A DNA stretch of 9,201 nucleotides. It comes from DAMCZI01 sp032095175. Its GTDB lineage: Bacteria; Bacillota; Clostridia; Clostridiales; Caloramatoraceae. The number at the start of each line of letters is the position of its first letter. Position 1 is the first letter of the stretch. The position numbers and the translations under genes are program-made. Shown here piece after piece: positions 1 to 6,837 of the stretch. The notes under the pieces are model-generated. The model was not told the DNA's origin, did not search any database, and saw only the letters and a program-made list of their open reading frames with translations. The stretch is from NCBI GenBank assembly GCA_032095175.1, contig DAMCZI010000081.1, positions 1-9,201 of the forward strand. The letters are read 5' to 3'.

Positions 1-41
1 AAATAATTAAAATTACTTCGCAATCTGACTCATTTATTTTT

Positions 42-857
42 TTAATGTGCCTTATATATTTCAGGTTTCCTATGTTTTAGAAGTGGAAGCTCCTCTCTTA
101 TTTTTTTCTCCACCCTTAAATCTATATCAGCCAAAATAATCTCTTCTGGTTCTCCTGCTTCACAGATTACTTCTCCCCATGGATTCACAGCAATTGAATG
201 CCCATAAGCCTTATATACACCATCATAGTCTCTTGCCGGAGATATACCAAGCATATAAACCTGATTATCCATTGCTCTTGCCTTAAACAGTGTATGCCAG
301 TGCACAGGTCCTGTTGTTAAATTAAAGGCTGCAGGTACAAACACTATTTCTGCCCCCATTAATGCCATGGATCTTATAAGCTCTGGAAACCTGATATCAT
401 AGCATATGCACACCCCTGCTTTTCCATATGGTGTATCAAATATGGTTATTTTATCACCAGATGATAGATAATCAGATTCTTTAAACCTTATACCACCCTT
501 TATATCTACATCAAACAGGTGAATTTTTCTATGTTTCCCGCAAATCTCTCCCTTTGGATTTAAAACATAGGAGGTATTATAAACTTGTCCATTCTCCTTT
601 TCGGGTATTGAACCACCTACAACATATATCCCAAATTTTCTGCTGGCATCTCTAAGCATTTTAACTGCCCTACTTTTTCCCTCTTCCTCAGCATAATTAG
701 AAAAGTAATCACCAGAGTATGGGCAATTAAACATCTCCCCTAACGCTGCAATAGATGCTCCCATTTTTGAAGCTTCTGCTATTTTGTCATATGCATTTTG
801 AATATTTTCATCCATATTCAAAGCAACTTTAGTTTGACATAGGGCAACAGAAAACAT
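42..857 (-). CDS. Nitrilase-superfamily carbon-nitrogen hydrolase, omega-amidase (Nit2)-like
   Basis: A 271-residue protein covering the full nitrilase fold. The catalytic residues are visible: Glu41 (GEMFNCPYSG), Glu127, Lys111 (KHRKIHLFD) and nucleophile Cys152 (ICYDIRFPEL). The segments FNLTTGPVHWH (178-188), RAMDNQVY (194-201) and SPARD (206-210) closely resemble mammalian Nit2 omega-amidase, which hydrolyses the amide of alpha-ketoglutaramate or alpha-ketosuccinamate to the keto acid and ammonia. The substrate here is inferred; a deaminated-glutathione amidase (Nit1-type) or another short amide is possible. It is cytosolic, with no signal peptide. The ATG start has GGAGGTG about 6 nt upstream (864-870). 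It is the second gene of an operon, 22 nt after the SMI1/KNR4 gene. No clear terminator hairpin is visible in the 41 nt left before the window edge. The family call is firm; the omega-amidase call is probable. Confidence 0.95.
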   Translation of the reverse strand: MFSVALCQTKVALNMDENIQNAYDKIAEASKMGASIAALGEMFNCPYSGDYFSNYAEEEGKSRAVKMLRDASRKFGIYVVGGSIPEKENGQVYNTSYVLNPKGEICGKHRKIHLFDVDIKGGIRFKESDYLSSGDKITIFDTPYGKAGVCICYDIRFPELIRSMALMGAEIVFVPAAFNLTTGPVHWHTLFKARAMDNQVYMLGISPARDYDGVYKAYGHSIAVNPWGEVICEAGEPEEIILADIDLRVEKKIREELPLLKHRKPEIYKAH

Positions 858-879
858 TTAAAACACCTCCATACATAAG

Positions 880-1950
880 TTATCTCATCATACGTATATC
901 CTGTTCAATTACTCCCGTTAAGTGGCATAGTCCGCCTTTTTTCGCATCAATTAATGTCTCTTTTAAAACATCCTTCATTGCTTCCCTATCATCACAACAA
1001 AATAAAGCATTGCTGTATTCAAGCATTGCACTTTCATATTCCCCATTTGAAACATGATGCTTTGCAGCTTCAAGTCTCAGTTCACAGTCATATGGATCAC
1101 AGCCATCATAGATTTTTTTATAAAGAAAATCATCGGAATTCTTTAGAGAAGAATCTATATATAGAGCAATCTCCCTGTGAACATCCTCGGGAATTTCGAG
1201 ATAATCCTCCTCCCAATAGCTATATCCTGTTAGAAGAAGTGATGTTTTTAATGCTTTTTTAAAAGCTCCTTCCCCTGAGGCCCCATCGTTTATAAGTGAC
1301 TTACCAATTAAATAATATGGTGCAGTATAAGAACCACATGCATTTGCAGCAGAATTTAAAAAGTCAAATCCCCTTTTATCTTTTCTTTTTAAAAGTGATT
1401 TACCTATAAAACAAAGACTTTGAATTGCCCTCTCATCATATTCCACCATAAGTCTGTGATAATCAAATTCATTTTTCATATTTTTTACTTTATTCATATC
1501 ATAACCATACTCATCAGAAAGCATATCACATCTTACAAGGCTTTCAACTGCAATTGCATTCCTATCTGATTCGGAAAGTTCTTCATTTGGTATAACTGTG
1601 GAAAGGTAGTCATCAAGAAGGCACTTAAATAGAAAACTCTTAAAGTTGGAAGCTAGTATAACAAAATTTCTCGTTTCATGAAGCCATATTCCTATATAAT
1701 AATCGTTACTTCTAATACCATATCTGTAAAAACAATAATAATCTCCATTTCCTATGTCTCCAAATGGTATAAGATGATAATCCATAAATCCCGGTATTTT
1801 CACAAGATTATTTATTATATTATCTGCATATTCAAACATGCAGCTTCCAAACTGAGAGTCTCCTCCATATTTATATATAAAGCTTTTATACTCAGATGGA
1901 AAGAAATATCCATATTTCATTTCAAATTTTTCTAACCTTGAACTATTCAT
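880..1950 (-). CDS. SMI1/KNR4 (SUKH) domain protein with helical TPR-like C-terminal half
   Basis: A 356-residue cytosolic protein. Residues about 1-115 match the SMI1/KNR4 fold: an N-terminal helix with FPSEYKSFIYKYGG (17-30), the core motif IPFGDIGNGDYYCFYR (61-76), then IGIWLHETRNFVILASNF (86-103). Residues about 130-356 are helical, and LRLEAAKHHVSNGEYESAML (291-310) looks like a TPR or Sel1-like unit. SUKH proteins often serve as immunity proteins to nuclease or other toxins, but many are orphan housekeeping or regulatory binders. No toxin gene is adjacent, so an immunity role is not supported here. The ATG start has AGGA about 9 nt upstream. The gene heads an operon with the nitrilase under the promoter at 2001-2029. 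The domain call is good; the function is unknown. Confidence 0.88.
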   Translation of the reverse strand: MNSSRLEKFEMKYGYFFPSEYKSFIYKYGGDSQFGSCMFEYADNIINNLVKIPGFMDYHLIPFGDIGNGDYYCFYRYGIRSNDYYIGIWLHETRNFVILASNFKSFLFKCLLDDYLSTVIPNEELSESDRNAIAVESLVRCDMLSDEYGYDMNKVKNMKNEFDYHRLMVEYDERAIQSLCFIGKSLLKRKDKRGFDFLNSAANACGSYTAPYYLIGKSLINDGASGEGAFKKALKTSLLLTGYSYWEEDYLEIPEDVHREIALYIDSSLKNSDDFLYKKIYDGCDPYDCELRLEAAKHHVSNGEYESAMLEYSNALFCCDDREAMKDVLKETLIDAKKGGLCHLTGVIEQDIRMMR

Positions 1951-1971
1951 TAAGCAAATTCCTTTCTTTAA

Positions 1972-1988
1972 TATATACAGCGTATATA
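1972..1988. repeat. 17-bp inverted repeat in the leader of the SMI1/nitrilase operon
   Basis: TATATAC and GTATATA form perfect 7-bp arms around a 3-nt AGC centre. The repeat lies just downstream of the predicted transcription start of the minus-strand promoter (-10 at 2001-2006) and upstream of the plus-strand promoter elements. This is an operator-like position, but both arms are simple alternating A/T-rich sequence, so chance is a real alternative. Confidence 0.4.
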
Positions 1989-1995
1989 CATACTA

Positions 1996-2024
1996 TTGAA
2001 ATTATACATTTACTTGAAAATAAT
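1996..2024 (+). promoter_or_regulatory. Candidate sigma-A promoter for the DUF421-DUF4363 operon
   Basis: TTGAAA (1996-2001) and AATAAT (2019-2024) are separated by 17 nt. A second possible pair is TTGAAA (2014-2019) with ATTAAT (2037-2042), also 17 nt apart. A CATACTA element at 1989-1995 also resembles a forespore sigma-G/F -10 box, with a weak TTAATA 15 nt upstream. Which of these is used cannot be told from sequence alone. Confidence 0.45.
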
Positions 2025-2029
2025 CTCAA
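2001..2029 (-). promoter_or_regulatory. Sigma-A-type promoter for the SMI1/KNR4-nitrilase operon
   Basis: On the minus strand TTGAGA (2029-2024) is followed after exactly 17 nt by a consensus TATAAT (2006-2001). This predicts a start near 1994 and a leader of about 45 nt. It overlaps almost completely with the candidate plus-strand promoter at 1996-2024. Confidence 0.7.
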
Positions 2030-2073
2030 GGGATTAATTAATAAAAAGCTAAATTGCGTGAAATAATAGCTAT

Positions 2074-2080
2074 GAGGTGA
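2074..2080 (+). promoter_or_regulatory. Ribosome binding site that fixes the DUF421 start
   Basis: GAGGTGA lies 5 nt before the ATG at 2086. An in-frame GTG at 2077 sits inside this ribosome binding site and has no site of its own, so the ATG is preferred. Confidence 0.8.
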
Positions 2081-2085
2081 GCGAG

Positions 2086-2766
2086 ATGGTTGTTTTTATT
2101 AGGACGATAATACTTTATACAGTCGTAGTAGTTGTAATGAGAATAATGGGGAAACGTCAGATAGGAGAACTTCAGCCCTTTGAACTTGTTATTGCAATTA
2201 TGATTTCAGAACTTGCCGCTGTTCCAATGCAGGATACAGGAATACCTTTGCTTAATGGTATTATTCCTATTCTTACACTTATGATAATTGAAGTAGCCAT
2301 CTCATACATTACACTAAAGTCTAGAAAAGCTAGGAAAATAGTATGTGGAAGTCCCAGTGTACTTATTAAGGATGGAAAAATATTAGAAGACCAAATGAGA
2401 ATCCAGCGTTTTAATCTTAGCGACTTAATGGAGGAATTAAGAACCTCTGGATATTTAAACTTATCCGATGTAGAATTTGCAATACTTGAGACAAGCGGAA
2501 AGGTTAGTATAATACCAAAATCAGACAGTACTCCTGTTACAAGGAAGGATTTAAATATTAAACAGCCTGAAGAACTTCTTCCTCTAGCTATAATAATGGA
2601 TGGAGAACTTATTGAACATAATCTTCAGATATCAGGTCAAAACATGACCTGGCTTATGGCGAGGCTTAAAGAAAATGGTGCTAAAGGCATCAATGATGTA
2701 TTCATAGCCATAATTGATTCAAATGGACAATTCTACCTTCAAAGGAGGAATGGCATTGAAAAGTGA
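2086..2766 (+). CDS. DUF421 / YetF-family membrane protein
   Basis: With the ATG start this is a 226-residue protein. It has three predicted membrane segments at about 4-20, 33-47 and 57-77. The family hallmark GKRQIGELQPFELV (22-35) follows the first. The cytosolic C-terminal part carries two YetF-type lobes: about 88-144, with LMEELRTSGYLNLSDVEFAI at 114-133 and SIIPK at 141-145, and about 165-225. Homologues occur in multiple copies in spore formers. The related 2Duf protein (DUF421 plus DUF1657) is a spore inner-membrane protein that raises spore heat resistance, so a spore-membrane role is a reasonable inference, but the molecular function is unknown. The gene overlaps the next by 11 nt, indicating translational coupling. 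An in-frame GTG 9 nt upstream is a less likely alternative start. Confidence 0.93.
   Translation: MVVFIRTIILYTVVVVVMRIMGKRQIGELQPFELVIAIMISELAAVPMQDTGIPLLNGIIPILTLMIIEVAISYITLKSRKARKIVCGSPSVLIKDGKILEDQMRIQRFNLSDLMEELRTSGYLNLSDVEFAILETSGKVSIIPKSDSTPVTRKDLNIKQPEELLPLAIIMDGELIEHNLQISGQNMTWLMARLKENGAKGINDVFIAIIDSNGQFYLQRRNGIEK
2744..2748 (+). promoter_or_regulatory. Ribosome binding site that decides the DUF4363 start
   Basis: GGAGG inside the end of the DUF421 gene is only 1 nt from an ATG at 2750, too close for initiation. It is 7 nt from the TTG at 2756, which is the ideal distance, so TTG is the likely start. Confidence 0.75.
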
Positions 2767-3148
2767 ATCAAGAATTATAATATTATCATCCATTGTATTG
2801 TTAGCAATAATAGCCTCTGGTATATTGATTAAATCCTATTTAGATATAACCACAGAAAAATTTATAACCGAACTTGATACTTTAGAGAAATATATAAATG
2901 ATGATAAGTGGGATAAGGCTCATGAAATGGTAATAGATTTAAATAGTAAATGGGAAAAGACCGAAAATATCTGGACCCTTTTTACAAACCATCATGAAAT
3001 CGATAGCATTTCAATATCCTTAAAAACACTTGCAGAATATATTGTAGGTCAGGATAAAACCGAGAGTAAAGCCTCTCTTGTTTCTCTTAAGCATTTTATA
3101 AGTCATATACCTAAAATGGAGAAGTTATCCTTAAAAAACATATTTTGA
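2756..3148 (+). CDS. DUF4363 family membrane-anchored protein
   Basis: A 130-residue protein when started at TTG 2756. It has one N-terminal membrane anchor at about 7-26, followed by a helical extracytoplasmic-looking domain. Family features are the spaced tryptophans Trp52, Trp66 and Trp73, the segment NHHEIDSISISL (78-89), and the C-terminal HIPKMEKLSLKNIF (117-130). DUF4363 genes are frequently found immediately after DUF421 genes in Clostridia, as here with an 11-nt overlap, so the two probably act as one membrane unit. Function is unknown. Longer in-frame starts exist at ATG 2714 and ATG 2750, but neither has a suitably spaced ribosome binding site. No U-rich terminator follows, so read-through toward fba is possible. 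Confidence 0.87.
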   Translation: MKSESRIIILSSIVLLAIIASGILIKSYLDITTEKFITELDTLEKYINDDKWDKAHEMVIDLNSKWEKTENIWTLFTNHHEIDSISISLKTLAEYIVGQDKTESKASLVSLKHFISHIPKMEKLSLKNIF

Positions 3149-3184
3149 TTTTACTTATTGTAAGAAAAGTTATATACTATACAC

Positions 3185-3220
3185 GGGACACTTACATGCC
3201 CTTGGGGCATTATTTGTCCC
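3185..3220 (+). repeat. Two-part GGGACA/TGTCCC hairpin between the DUF4363 gene and fba
   Basis: Outer arms GGGACA (3185-3190) and TGTCCC (3215-3220) and inner arms ATGCCC (3196-3201) and GGGCAT (3205-3210) pair perfectly. They are separated by an internal loop of 5 and 4 nt and closed by a 3-nt loop. It is GC-rich against an AT-rich surround and has no U-run on either strand, so it is not a standard terminator. Possible identities are a REP-like mobile hairpin, an mRNA processing or stability element, or a regulator binding site. Confidence 0.6.
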
Positions 3221-3224
3221 AGTA

Positions 3225-3287
3225 TTCAAATCCATTTTATACTATGCTAAAATATAAGTGATACACATATAATAAATGTGATATACT
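3225..3287 (+). promoter_or_regulatory. Promoter region of fba with an inverted repeat over the -10
   Basis: A consensus TATAAT stands at 3268-3273 but has only a weak -35 (TGCTAA, 3245-3250, 17-nt spacer). An alternative is TTCAAA (3225-3230) with TAAAAT (3248-3253), also 17 nt apart. CACAT (3264-3268) and ATGTG (3276-3280) form an inverted repeat flanking the TATAAT. I cannot tell which -10 is used. Confidence 0.5.
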
Positions 3288-3312
3288 AAATCTTTATCAA
3301 GGGGGTCTTATA

Positions 3313-4242
3313 ATGCCACTAGTTACATCAAAAGAAATGTTCGAAAAAGCTTATAAGAATGGATATGCTGTAGGAGCTTTCAACGTAAACAACATGGAGA
3401 TAATTCAGGGTATTGTAGATGCTGCCAAGGAAGAGAATTCTCCTGTAATACTACAGGTATCCGCTGGTGCAAGAAAATACGCAAACCCAATTTATCTAAA
3501 GAAACTTGTTGAAGCAGCTGTTGAGGATACAGGACTACCTATAGTTCTTCATCTAGATCATGGTGAAAACTTTGATATCTGCAAGTCCTGCATCGATGGT
3601 GGTTTTACTTCTGTCATGATAGATGGCTCAAAACATCCTTTCGAAGAAAACATAAGAGTTACAAAGGAAGTTGTTGAATATGCCCATGCAAGGGGTGTTG
3701 TTGTTGAAGCAGAATTAGGAAAACTTGCTGGAGTAGAAGATGCTGTAAAGGTTTCATCAAAGGATGCTACATATACTGATCCTGATCAGGCAGTTGAATT
3801 TGTAGAAAGAACAGGAGTAGATTCTCTTGCTATAGCAATCGGAACAAGCCATGGTGCATATAAATTTAAGGGTGAACCATCCCTTGACTTTGAAAGACTT
3901 GAGATAATCACAAAGAAGCTTGCTGGATTCCCACTTGTTCTTCATGGTGCATCAACAGTTATGCCTGAATTCGTTGCAAAATGTAATGAATTTGGTGGAA
4001 AACTTCCAGGAGCACAGGGTGTACCAGAAGATATGCTAAGAAAAGCAGCTTCCCTTGGAGTTTGTAAAATCAACATAGACACAGACCTTCGTCTTGCTAT
4101 GACAGCTACAATAAGGGAATACTTTATAAATCATCCAGAAGAATTCGATCCAAGAAAGTACCTTGGACCTGCAAGAAAAGCTATTATGGAAATGGTTCAG
4201 CATAAGATAAAGGATGTTCTTGGTTCAACCAATAGATTATAA
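3313..4242 (+). CDS. fba: Class II fructose-1,6-bisphosphate aldolase
   Basis: A 309-residue full-length zinc-dependent aldolase that cleaves fructose 1,6-bisphosphate to dihydroxyacetone phosphate and glyceraldehyde 3-phosphate in glycolysis and catalyses the reverse in gluconeogenesis. Visible hallmarks are GAFNVNNME (21-29), LDHGENF (81-87) with catalytic Asp82 and zinc ligand His83, VEAELG (131-136), AIGTSHGAYKF (175-185) with zinc ligand His180, LHGAST (210-215) with His211, and NIDTDLR (254-260) for phosphate and substrate binding. The length fits the short class IIB type seen in Firmicutes. Ketose-bisphosphate relatives such as tagatose-bisphosphate aldolase are the main alternative, but a solitary gene with this profile is most likely fba. 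The start has GGGGG 7 nt before the ATG. It is monocistronic, apart from possible read-through from DUF4363, and ends at the hairpin at 4263-4300. Confidence 0.96.
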   Translation: MPLVTSKEMFEKAYKNGYAVGAFNVNNMEIIQGIVDAAKEENSPVILQVSAGARKYANPIYLKKLVEAAVEDTGLPIVLHLDHGENFDICKSCIDGGFTSVMIDGSKHPFEENIRVTKEVVEYAHARGVVVEAELGKLAGVEDAVKVSSKDATYTDPDQAVEFVERTGVDSLAIAIGTSHGAYKFKGEPSLDFERLEIITKKLAGFPLVLHGASTVMPEFVAKCNEFGGKLPGAQGVPEDMLRKAASLGVCKINIDTDLRLAMTATIREYFINHPEEFDPRKYLGPARKAIMEMVQHKIKDVLGSTNRL

Positions 4243-4262
4243 TAGTCAATTGTTACTTATAT

Positions 4263-4300
4263 AAAAAAAGGTCTTTAAGCTAAACTTAAAGACCTTTTTT
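4263..4300. terminator. Bidirectional intrinsic terminator shared by fba and the NA37 gene
   Basis: A perfect 10-bp stem (GGTCTTTAAG at 4270-4279, CTTAAAGACC at 4285-4294) with a 5-nt loop is flanked by seven A on the left and six T on the right. It therefore gives a U-run on both strands. It lies 20 nt after fba and 19 nt after the stop of the opposing gene. Confidence 0.92.
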
Positions 4301-4319
4301 ATACCCTCTTTAATACACT

Positions 4320-5354
4320 CTATGGTTTTTCAATGTAGTTCCTTACATGTTTTATAACAATATTTATGGTTCCATCCCCGTTTCTTTTAACCTCAAACCT
4401 TCCAGAATCCTCATAAGCGTTTGAATTAATATATATATCTATATCGCTGTCTATCTTTAATTTCTTTCTCTTAAGTTTATTTTCTGCCCAGTCACGATCC
4501 ACTGGAACCTCAAGCTTATCAAGCCCGGAGCTTATAAGAGTATCAATATACTCCTTCTTCATATCTTCATTATTTTCAAAAGCATAATGTGCAACGGTAT
4601 CAAGATTTACAACATCATCTGATCTTAATGCCTTACTTATTGTACTCCTTGCTTTTTCCTGGGCTCCTGCATCATCCTTTATATTCTCTCTAATCCATTT
4701 TTCAGATGTGTTTATAATATTTCTAGTCATCGTCCTTTTATCTGTAATAATGCTGCAATTTAATAATTCATTCAAAGGCTTTATATTCTCACCTGATTCG
4801 CTATTTTTTTTGCTTTTTCTATCTATTAAAAGTACATTATAGCCTTGATTTTCAGGGCACACAAAAAATGCATTATTAAGCCTTTGCCCCTTTCCTGGAA
4901 GACCGATCATCTGTGGTAGTATGTTTATGGACATTCTTTCATCTATATAATCAATATTGTGTATATATGTTCTATTATAATCAAGCTTCATGACCCCCAT
5001 TGTCTTGCCATACTCACAGTTAAAAAGGCAGACTATTAAGTCCCCAGACTGCATATCTTCAGAGATTCTCGTATAGTTAAAGAAGGTACGTGCTATTTCC
5101 CTGGATTTTTCAAGGAAAAGACCTTCATCTTGTAATATTTCGTTTACATAGTCTCCCATTATGCTCTGTCCTTCATTAAATACTGCACATTTTGCATCTT
5201 CATCACCAGTTGATTTTATAATATGCCCCTTAATGAAATCCACTACTTCTTCATCTAATTGAAGTTCAAGATCGTTTAGAACAGGCTCCTCCATGGAATT
5301 ATCCATTATATGAATAACAGCCTTAATTATTTCGATATCTCTAATATTTCTCAT
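4320..5354 (-). CDS. NA37 (YejK-like) nucleoid-associated protein
   Basis: A 344-residue cytosolic protein matching the NA37 family as found in Firmicutes. The N terminus IEIIKAVIHIMDNSMEEPVL (7-26) is the typical opening. The central region includes SGDLIVCLF (103-111), GVMKLDY (120-126) and LPGKGQRLNNAFFVCP (152-167). The last 50 residues form a beta-rich segment ending NIVIKHVRNYI (331-341). E. coli YejK associates with the nucleoid; the exact role of Gram-positive members is not established. The ATG at 5354 is chosen because GGAGG stands 6 nt upstream; a TTG at 5369 overlaps that site. It sits between two terminator hairpins, so it is probably a single-gene unit, although no convincing promoter is visible in the 100 nt before it. 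Confidence 0.87.
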   Translation of the reverse strand: MRNIRDIEIIKAVIHIMDNSMEEPVLNDLELQLDEEVVDFIKGHIIKSTGDEDAKCAVFNEGQSIMGDYVNEILQDEGLFLEKSREIARTFFNYTRISEDMQSGDLIVCLFNCEYGKTMGVMKLDYNRTYIHNIDYIDERMSINILPQMIGLPGKGQRLNNAFFVCPENQGYNVLLIDRKSKKNSESGENIKPLNELLNCSIITDKRTMTRNIINTSEKWIRENIKDDAGAQEKARSTISKALRSDDVVNLDTVAHYAFENNEDMKKEYIDTLISSGLDKLEVPVDRDWAENKLKRKKLKIDSDIDIYINSNAYEDSGRFEVKRNGDGTINIVIKHVRNYIEKP

Positions 5355-5360
5355 ATTCTT

Positions 5361-5365
5361 CCTCC
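5361..5365 (-). promoter_or_regulatory. Ribosome binding site that fixes the NA37 start
   Basis: GGAGG on the minus strand is 6 nt from the ATG at 5354. The upstream in-frame TTG at 5369 is only 3 nt before it and therefore cannot use it. Confidence 0.8.
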
Positions 5366-5380
5366 ACAAAACAATAATTG

Positions 5381-5422
5381 TAAATCAAAATAAGAGGCAA
5401 AATACCTTATTTTACCTCTTAT
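5381..5422 (-). terminator. Likely terminator after the LytR-CpsA-Psr gene
   Basis: Arms at 5390-5404 and 5408-5422 form a 15-bp stem with a 3-nt loop. The one imperfect pair is a G-U wobble in minus-strand RNA but a C-A mismatch in plus-strand RNA, so the structure favours minus-strand transcripts. A short U-rich run (TTTTGATTTA) follows. It begins 36 nt after the stop of the LCP gene. Confidence 0.72.
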
Positions 5423-5457
5423 CATTGACACAATTACAAAATTTAATCACTCTATCT

Positions 5458-5697
5458 CTATGGTGTTGTAGTATTTCCACCGGAACCATCAGATGGCGGT
5501 TGAGTTGTGTCTCCATTACCTGAGCCTGATTGTCCTCCGTTATCAGTTCCCTGATTTGTATCTCCGGTATTGTCTCCACCATTATTGTTCTGATTTGTAT
5601 CTCCAGAATTATTAGTATTCTCTCCACTATTTCCGTTGTTATTCTGTTGATTGTCTCCCTGTTGGCCACTTGTATTACTGTTGTTACCTCCCTGATT
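5458..5697 (-). repeat. Low-complexity Asn/Gly-rich coding tract at the end of the LCP gene
   Basis: This stretch encodes the last 80 residues, about a quarter of them Asn, with most of the rest Gly, Ser, Thr, Asp and Gln. It includes a direct repeat of 15 nt at 5551-5565 and 5590-5604, 39 nt (13 codons) apart, encoding GDTNQ twice. Such tracts usually act as flexible wall-spanning spacers and change length by slippage or recombination. Confidence 0.8.
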
Positions 5698-6831
5698 GGA
5701 TGTATCTGTATCTATCTCCCATTCATCACCTGCAGGAACTACAGTCTCAGCTTCCTTTGGTATTTCAATTTTAGGTATATTTTTTACCTGTCCTCTGTTA
5801 TCAATCGGTTTATCATTAGCATGGAAATTGTTTGCCATATACGAAGGCATATTCGATGCTATTGAACCACTTCCTGAGAACATGAATTTATCAATAATTG
5901 CTGCATTTTTTTCAAGATCACCAACTAAGACTTTCATACCATATACATCTGCTCCCTCAAAAGTTCCATCATAAGGAATTCTTAAGCTGTCAACAGGTGA
6001 ATTGCCAAATTTATAGGCTGTATATCCTATATTCATCAACTTTGTAGTTTGTATATTCGTTTTAACATAGGGTATTATACTTGAAAACAACTCTGGAAGC
6101 TTTACCACACTAATTTTTCTTGCTTTTTTTATAAGCTCTCCAAGAACTCTTCTCTGTCTTTCTGTTCTCTCAAAATCATTGTTTCCTACCTTTCTTATTC
6201 TGCAATAGGAAAGAGCCTGCTGACCATTTAATTTTTGAACTCCTGGAGTTTCAATGATTGTTGATTTAGAACCATTAACTTCCTTAATATACTTGTTTAT
6301 TTCCTTAATCTCATAATCCTTTACCTCAACTTCAACACCGTCAAATGTATCGACAAGCTTCTGGAATGCTCTAAAATCAATGGAGGCATAATATTGTATG
6401 TTAAGCCCAAAATCGCTATTAAGGGTTTGCATTAAAAGCTCTGGCCCCCCCATGAAAAATGCACTATTAATCCTGTTGTCCTTATGACCTGGTATTGGAA
6501 CATACATATCCCTCATAAAGGATGTTAGTTTAACTCTTCTATTATTTGTATCCAAGGTAGCAAGTATTATGGAGTCTGTTCTTGAATCTTCTTCTTTATC
6601 TCTGCCATCGAGACCAACAAGTAGTATGTTTATAATACCATGCTCTTCTTCATATTGTGCTGCCTCTTTTTGCTCCTCACTTGTAAAAAAGTCCTTAGGT
6701 GATGGAACATATATCTTACCATTTATATAATAGTAAAGTCCTAAAACAAGCCCAATTATAACCACAAATGGTATTACAAAAAACAAATATTTTTTACTTT
6801 TTCCTTTTTTTATTCTTTCTTTCCTTGTCAA
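5458..6831 (-). CDS. LytR-CpsA-Psr (LCP) family cell-wall glycopolymer ligase
   Basis: A 457-residue type II membrane protein. A basic cytosolic N terminus (RKERIKKGKSKK, 3-14) precedes one membrane helix at about 15-36. The extracytoplasmic LCP domain spans about 66-320, with ILLVGLDGR (69-77), DSRTDSIILATLD (82-94), SFMRDMYVPIPG (104-115), RINSAFF (120-126) and RIRKVGNNDFERTERQRRVL (211-230), whose arginines and aspartates bind pyrophosphate lipid substrates and metal. LCP enzymes move teichoic acids or other glycopolymers from undecaprenyl phosphate carriers to peptidoglycan. Residues 378-457 are a disordered Asn/Gly/Asp/Thr/Gln tail. The TTG start is chosen because GAGGTG lies 6 nt upstream; a GTG at 6840 overlaps that site, and longer starts lack one. 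Promoter at 6884-6912; likely terminator after the gene. The particular glycopolymer is unknown. Confidence 0.94.
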   Translation of the reverse strand: MTRKERIKKGKSKKYLFFVIPFVVIIGLVLGLYYYINGKIYVPSPKDFFTSEEQKEAAQYEEEHGIINILLVGLDGRDKEEDSRTDSIILATLDTNNRRVKLTSFMRDMYVPIPGHKDNRINSAFFMGGPELLMQTLNSDFGLNIQYYASIDFRAFQKLVDTFDGVEVEVKDYEIKEINKYIKEVNGSKSTIIETPGVQKLNGQQALSYCRIRKVGNNDFERTERQRRVLGELIKKARKISVVKLPELFSSIIPYVKTNIQTTKLMNIGYTAYKFGNSPVDSLRIPYDGTFEGADVYGMKVLVGDLEKNAAIIDKFMFSGSGSIASNMPSYMANNFHANDKPIDNRGQVKNIPKIEIPKEAETVVPAGDEWEIDTDTSNQGGNNSNTSGQQGDNQQNNNGNSGENTNNSGDTNQNNNGGDNTGDTNQGTDNGGQSGSGNGDTTQPPSDGSGGNTTTP

Positions 6832-6837
6832 GCTATG

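Noticed and set aside
1..41. Possible terminator after the nitrilase gene in the T/A-rich left edge
   Set aside because: Only a 3-bp ATT/AAT pairing is visible, and the window ends before a fuller structure could be judged.
880..1950. Toxin-immunity pair with the SMI1/KNR4 protein as immunity
   Set aside because: The adjacent gene is a metabolic amidase with an intact catalytic set, and no toxin-like gene is present.
5355..5411. TTGCCT and nearby A/T-rich hexamers as a promoter for the NA37 gene
   Set aside because: No -10 of acceptable match stands at 16-18 nt spacing; the region is mainly the terminator stem.
5412..5669. Minus-strand open frame in another phase within the LCP tail
   Set aside because: It exists only because the repetitive Asn/Gly codons avoid stops in a second frame; it has no ribosome binding site and the LCP frame is certain.
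5530..5974. Plus-strand open frames opposite the LCP gene
   Set aside because: Antisense shadows of a well-supported gene, rich in Ile, Ser and Cys without family motifs or ribosome binding sites.
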